Assembly (NCBI GenBank): GCA_000499405.2
Contig: HG738139.1
Span: forward strand, 690,564 to 754,563
From: Onchocerca volvulus
Lineage: Eukaryota > Nematoda > Chromadorea > Rhabditida > Onchocercidae
Length of the DNA stretch: 64,000 nt
Reading direction: 5' to 3'
In this document: piece by piece, positions 61,230-64,000 of the stretch
Position numbering within the stretch: the first letter of the stretch is position 1
How the letters are laid out: the number at the start of each line of letters is the position of its first letter
Translations under genes and position numbers: made by a program
Notes under the pieces: model-generated
The model's database searches: none
Seen by the model: only the letters and a program-made list of their open reading frames with translations
What the model was told of the DNA's origin: nothing

Positions 61230-63993
61230 TTATTTTTGGTTTGTTACTGTATCATCCGAATCATTCATTAATGTATCATTTATTGATGATTGTTCAGCAT
61301 CGTTCAGTAGCATACCTGCAATGATAAGCAAATTCGCAAAAAGTTAGCTAAAAAAATTACAATACAATGAGCAATGCATCAATATAAATCAATTCAAATT
61401 CATATTTGAATTCAGATTAGGAATTGAAAGCTCAATAAATTCAATAATAAAAATGAAATAGTTTTTTTTTTTTCATTAATATATTGAACAAAATGATAGA
61501 AATTTTCAAAATCTTTTATTTATAAGTCAAATTTACATTCTTATCAATGCTGCTAACGATAAAAAGTTGACATTTACAATTCGGAAAGTTCTTAATGATC
61601 TATTTGTTAAAATTATAAAAGGAAATTTTGCATTATATAATAACAATCGAAAATTTCTTGTCTAAATTGCCAGAACGAGGACATCATCAAGAAAATATCC
61701 GTTTTTTTTTTTTTTGGTTTTTAAATTTACAAATTTCTGAGAATATATTTGTGAAAGAAATTGCAAAACGAATAGAAAAACTAACTGAAATATCGTCTAG
61801 CACAAGCAGATCCTTCGACATGAGCACCTGGTAAACACCTGCATTTACCTAATTCACAAATTGATAAACCCTCGATGGAACTCACGCATTGCTGTGTAAA
61901 TTCACATGAACCACCTATTGGCCTCAATGCTGCAAAATGCATTTACATTTTTTCATTTTTTTCATAAATTTAAATTATTTTTTTTTTAGGGAAGAATCAA
62001 AAGCTAAAATAAGTAAATCATTTATTAAAAAAATGAATTAACTGATCTTATCATTTCATCATTCATGTCAGAAGAGATTTTTGTTGTTGCTCTTTTTATT
62101 ATAAGATCGGTTTAAATTAAAAAGATATGCAGACGCAGGGAACTAATATATTAAAAAAATAAATTTAGTAGACTTAATAAGTTAACCTTAAATCTAAATT
62201 CAAGGAAAGCTTTTTTCTAAAAAATTATATTACTAATTTTGATTCAAAATATTCAGTAGAGATTATTGCTGTTATTAGAAGATGAATAAAAAAAAAAAAA
62301 ACAAAAGGATAAGAATGCAAAATATCGATTGAAAAAATCATTTCAAATATCAGTATTAATTCTTCCTTCTTTATTTCTTCCTTTCATCCAAATTCTGTAT
62401 CCGGCAAATAAAACTGCCTTTAAATGATGGATGTTGAATAGGAATTGATCAAAATTCAATTTTTTCGAATTTCAAAAATTAAAATTATAGAATTTAAATG
62501 TTTGTAAATCAAGCATTAGTGAATTTTAACTTGTTGGTGAAAATGGAAGCATCATATTGGTATGTTGCGGGGAACAGCAAACATTGTTGTGACACTGATA
62601 ACCGTATCCACATTGATCGTTTATACAGGCACTTATGGCTTCGGAATTATCCGGACATGATCGGATTACTGGAAATATATTTTGAAGAAAATTTTGGATA
62701 AAATTTCAATTTCATTTAATTATCAAAATTTACATCAGATTATCTTCAAAATAATTAAATGATCATATTCATAAAGTTAAAAGTTATGAATATTTTTTAA
62801 AATTAACTTTCTAAAATTTTACTAGATGCAATAGATTGTGAATCAGCATATTGTTCAGAAAGGAACGATGTTGGAATTGAATTATACAATTGTGTTTTTA
62901 AGGTACAACAAATGCCAAAAATCAGGGTAGTTCCAGTTTGGCATACTCCAGCAACCGGAAAACCGGATTTTATTCCTCGACCGTCACATTCCTTGAAGCA
63001 TACCGGAGTTGTAACTTCTTTGAAACATCGACTACCAGTTGGACATTGGTCACCTGTAATATGCAAATAAAGCACTAAAAGCAATTTTCGAAATTATAAG
63101 ATTACATTAATATTAATGAAGTTAGCAAGTTTAAATACCAAATAGTAGCTGTTAAGTTTAAATATGGTATGAAATTAGATTTCAATAAAAATTTGCATTA
63201 TATCTTGAAAGTACTGTCAATGATTAGCTATTTATTATTTTTACATGATAAAATTGACGTCTTTTTGACTTGTTTGGTGCATCAAACGTACGTGTTTTGA
63301 ATTAAAGTTCTGAAGCTAACGCTTAATTCTTTCATATGATAAATTACTAAACAATGATATCATGAAGCAAAAAGAATAATTATGTAACTTCTTTTTACTC
63401 AGTTTAAAATTTTAATTTCCCTAAATTCGATATTACTTTGAAAAATAACCTGGCTCAGCGCATGTACCAGTAGGTTCCGATATTGGACAGCATGAATTTA
63501 GTGTCGTATCACATTGAAAGCCATCATCTGGACATTGGTTACCAACACATGGTCCAAGAGCATAATTGAGATTGGAACAACGAAAAGTTGTATTCGTACT
63601 TTGAGGACAACATTGACCATTTATACATGTGTAACTAGTTGGACATAGGCCATTGATGCAAGTACCAATTGATGTAGCATTATTTGGACATGTTCCCAAA
63701 ATTATTAATTTTTATAAATTGAGAAAAAAATGAAAAATTGAATTTTAATTAAACTTAATCAAAATATTTGATAATATCTATACAATTTTTGTGCAAATCT
63801 GGTAGCAATTTTTTAAATGTTAAATTGAAATTTGTTATACCAGGAATGATTTTAGCAATCGAACTTGTCAAACAGCATAAATTCCCGGTGGTGCATACAA
63901 AACCTGCACCGCAATGTCCAAATAAACATGCACCAACAGATGGAGTACCATCAAGACATCGAGGTGTATTATTTGTCACATTACAGCACAAAC
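61230..63993 (-). CDS. Lustrin-type cysteine-repeat secreted protein with EB module, 3' part
   Basis: Exons: 63841-63993, 63450-63695, 62823-63053, 62531-62668, 61786-61929 and 61230-61315, all phase 1 and closing at TAA. Repeated cysteine modules end in CC and contain CxxxxCP or CxNGxC: LFGHCGAGFVCTTGNLCC; CINGLCPTSYTCINGQCCP; VGNQCPDDGFQCDTTLNSCC; INDQCGYGYQCHNNVCC. A module with different spacing (CPTGSRCFKEV to GICC) lies between. Then comes an EB-type module (CEFTQQC to CELGKCRCLPG) and an acidic Asn/Asp-rich tail. In nematodes such proteins are secreted, often cuticular or extracellular; this is inference. The gene continues past the right edge. The junction before 63695 lacks an AG acceptor (the bases there are GG). 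Confidence 0.82.
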
Positions 63994-64000
63994 CTAAATT

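Overview
This is nuclear DNA of a parasitic nematode, most likely a filarial worm (Onchocercidae). It is about 70-75% A+T. Genes are cut into many small exons by short introns, with GT-AG sites and T-rich acceptors. The proteins that can be recognised are nematode or general animal ones: ataxin-2, two TBC RabGAPs, a WDR23-like WD40 protein, a nicotinic receptor subunit, an FMRFamide-like neuropeptide precursor and a lustrin-type cysteine-repeat protein. A decayed cox1 fragment at 8.2-8.4 kb resembles filarial mitochondrial cox1 as I remember it. No operon or bacterial insert was seen. All exon coordinates were worked out by hand from acceptor/donor sites, phase and protein similarity.

Layout. 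0.1-2.0 kb: exons of an unrecognised minus-strand gene that leaves the left edge. 6.6-7.9 kb: the 3' part of another unrecognised minus-strand gene, with the cox1-derived NUMT just upstream. 10.0-10.2 kb: a possible small minus-strand gene. 12.0-16.8 kb: a complete 14-exon TBC1D5 homologue (minus). 17.8-18.2 kb: orphan coding-like fragments. 19.7-29.7 kb: ataxin-2 (atx-2, minus) in at least 25 exons, with a possible extra 5' exon at 30.7-30.9 kb and a (CA)n microsatellite in one intron. 32.39 kb: tRNA-Gly(GCC) on the plus strand, between two direct repeats. 32.8-36.1 kb: a TBC1D10-type RabGAP (minus). 37.8-38.8 kb and 47.0-48.0 kb: two copies of a ~1 kb dispersed repeat. 39.8-43.2 kb: a divergent WDR23/DCAF11 homologue (minus) with one exon junction that cannot be resolved. 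44.6-45.9 kb: a small plus-strand gene for a one-pass membrane protein. 48.3-54.5 kb: a non-alpha nicotinic acetylcholine receptor subunit (minus), with a Helitron-like insertion in one intron. 57.5-58.7 kb: a flp-25-like neuropeptide precursor (minus). 61.2-64.0 kb: the 3' half of a cysteine-repeat protein (minus) that leaves the right edge.

The genes do not form a pathway. They are unrelated: two Rab regulators, an RNA-binding regulator, a ubiquitin-ligase adaptor, and neuronal and cuticle-type secreted proteins. No new multi-gene system was found. The most interesting points are the ~1 kb repeat family, the NUMT, the damaged-looking splice junctions in the WDR23 and lustrin genes, the GC-AG intron in atx-2, the Helitron-like insert and several unannotated families.
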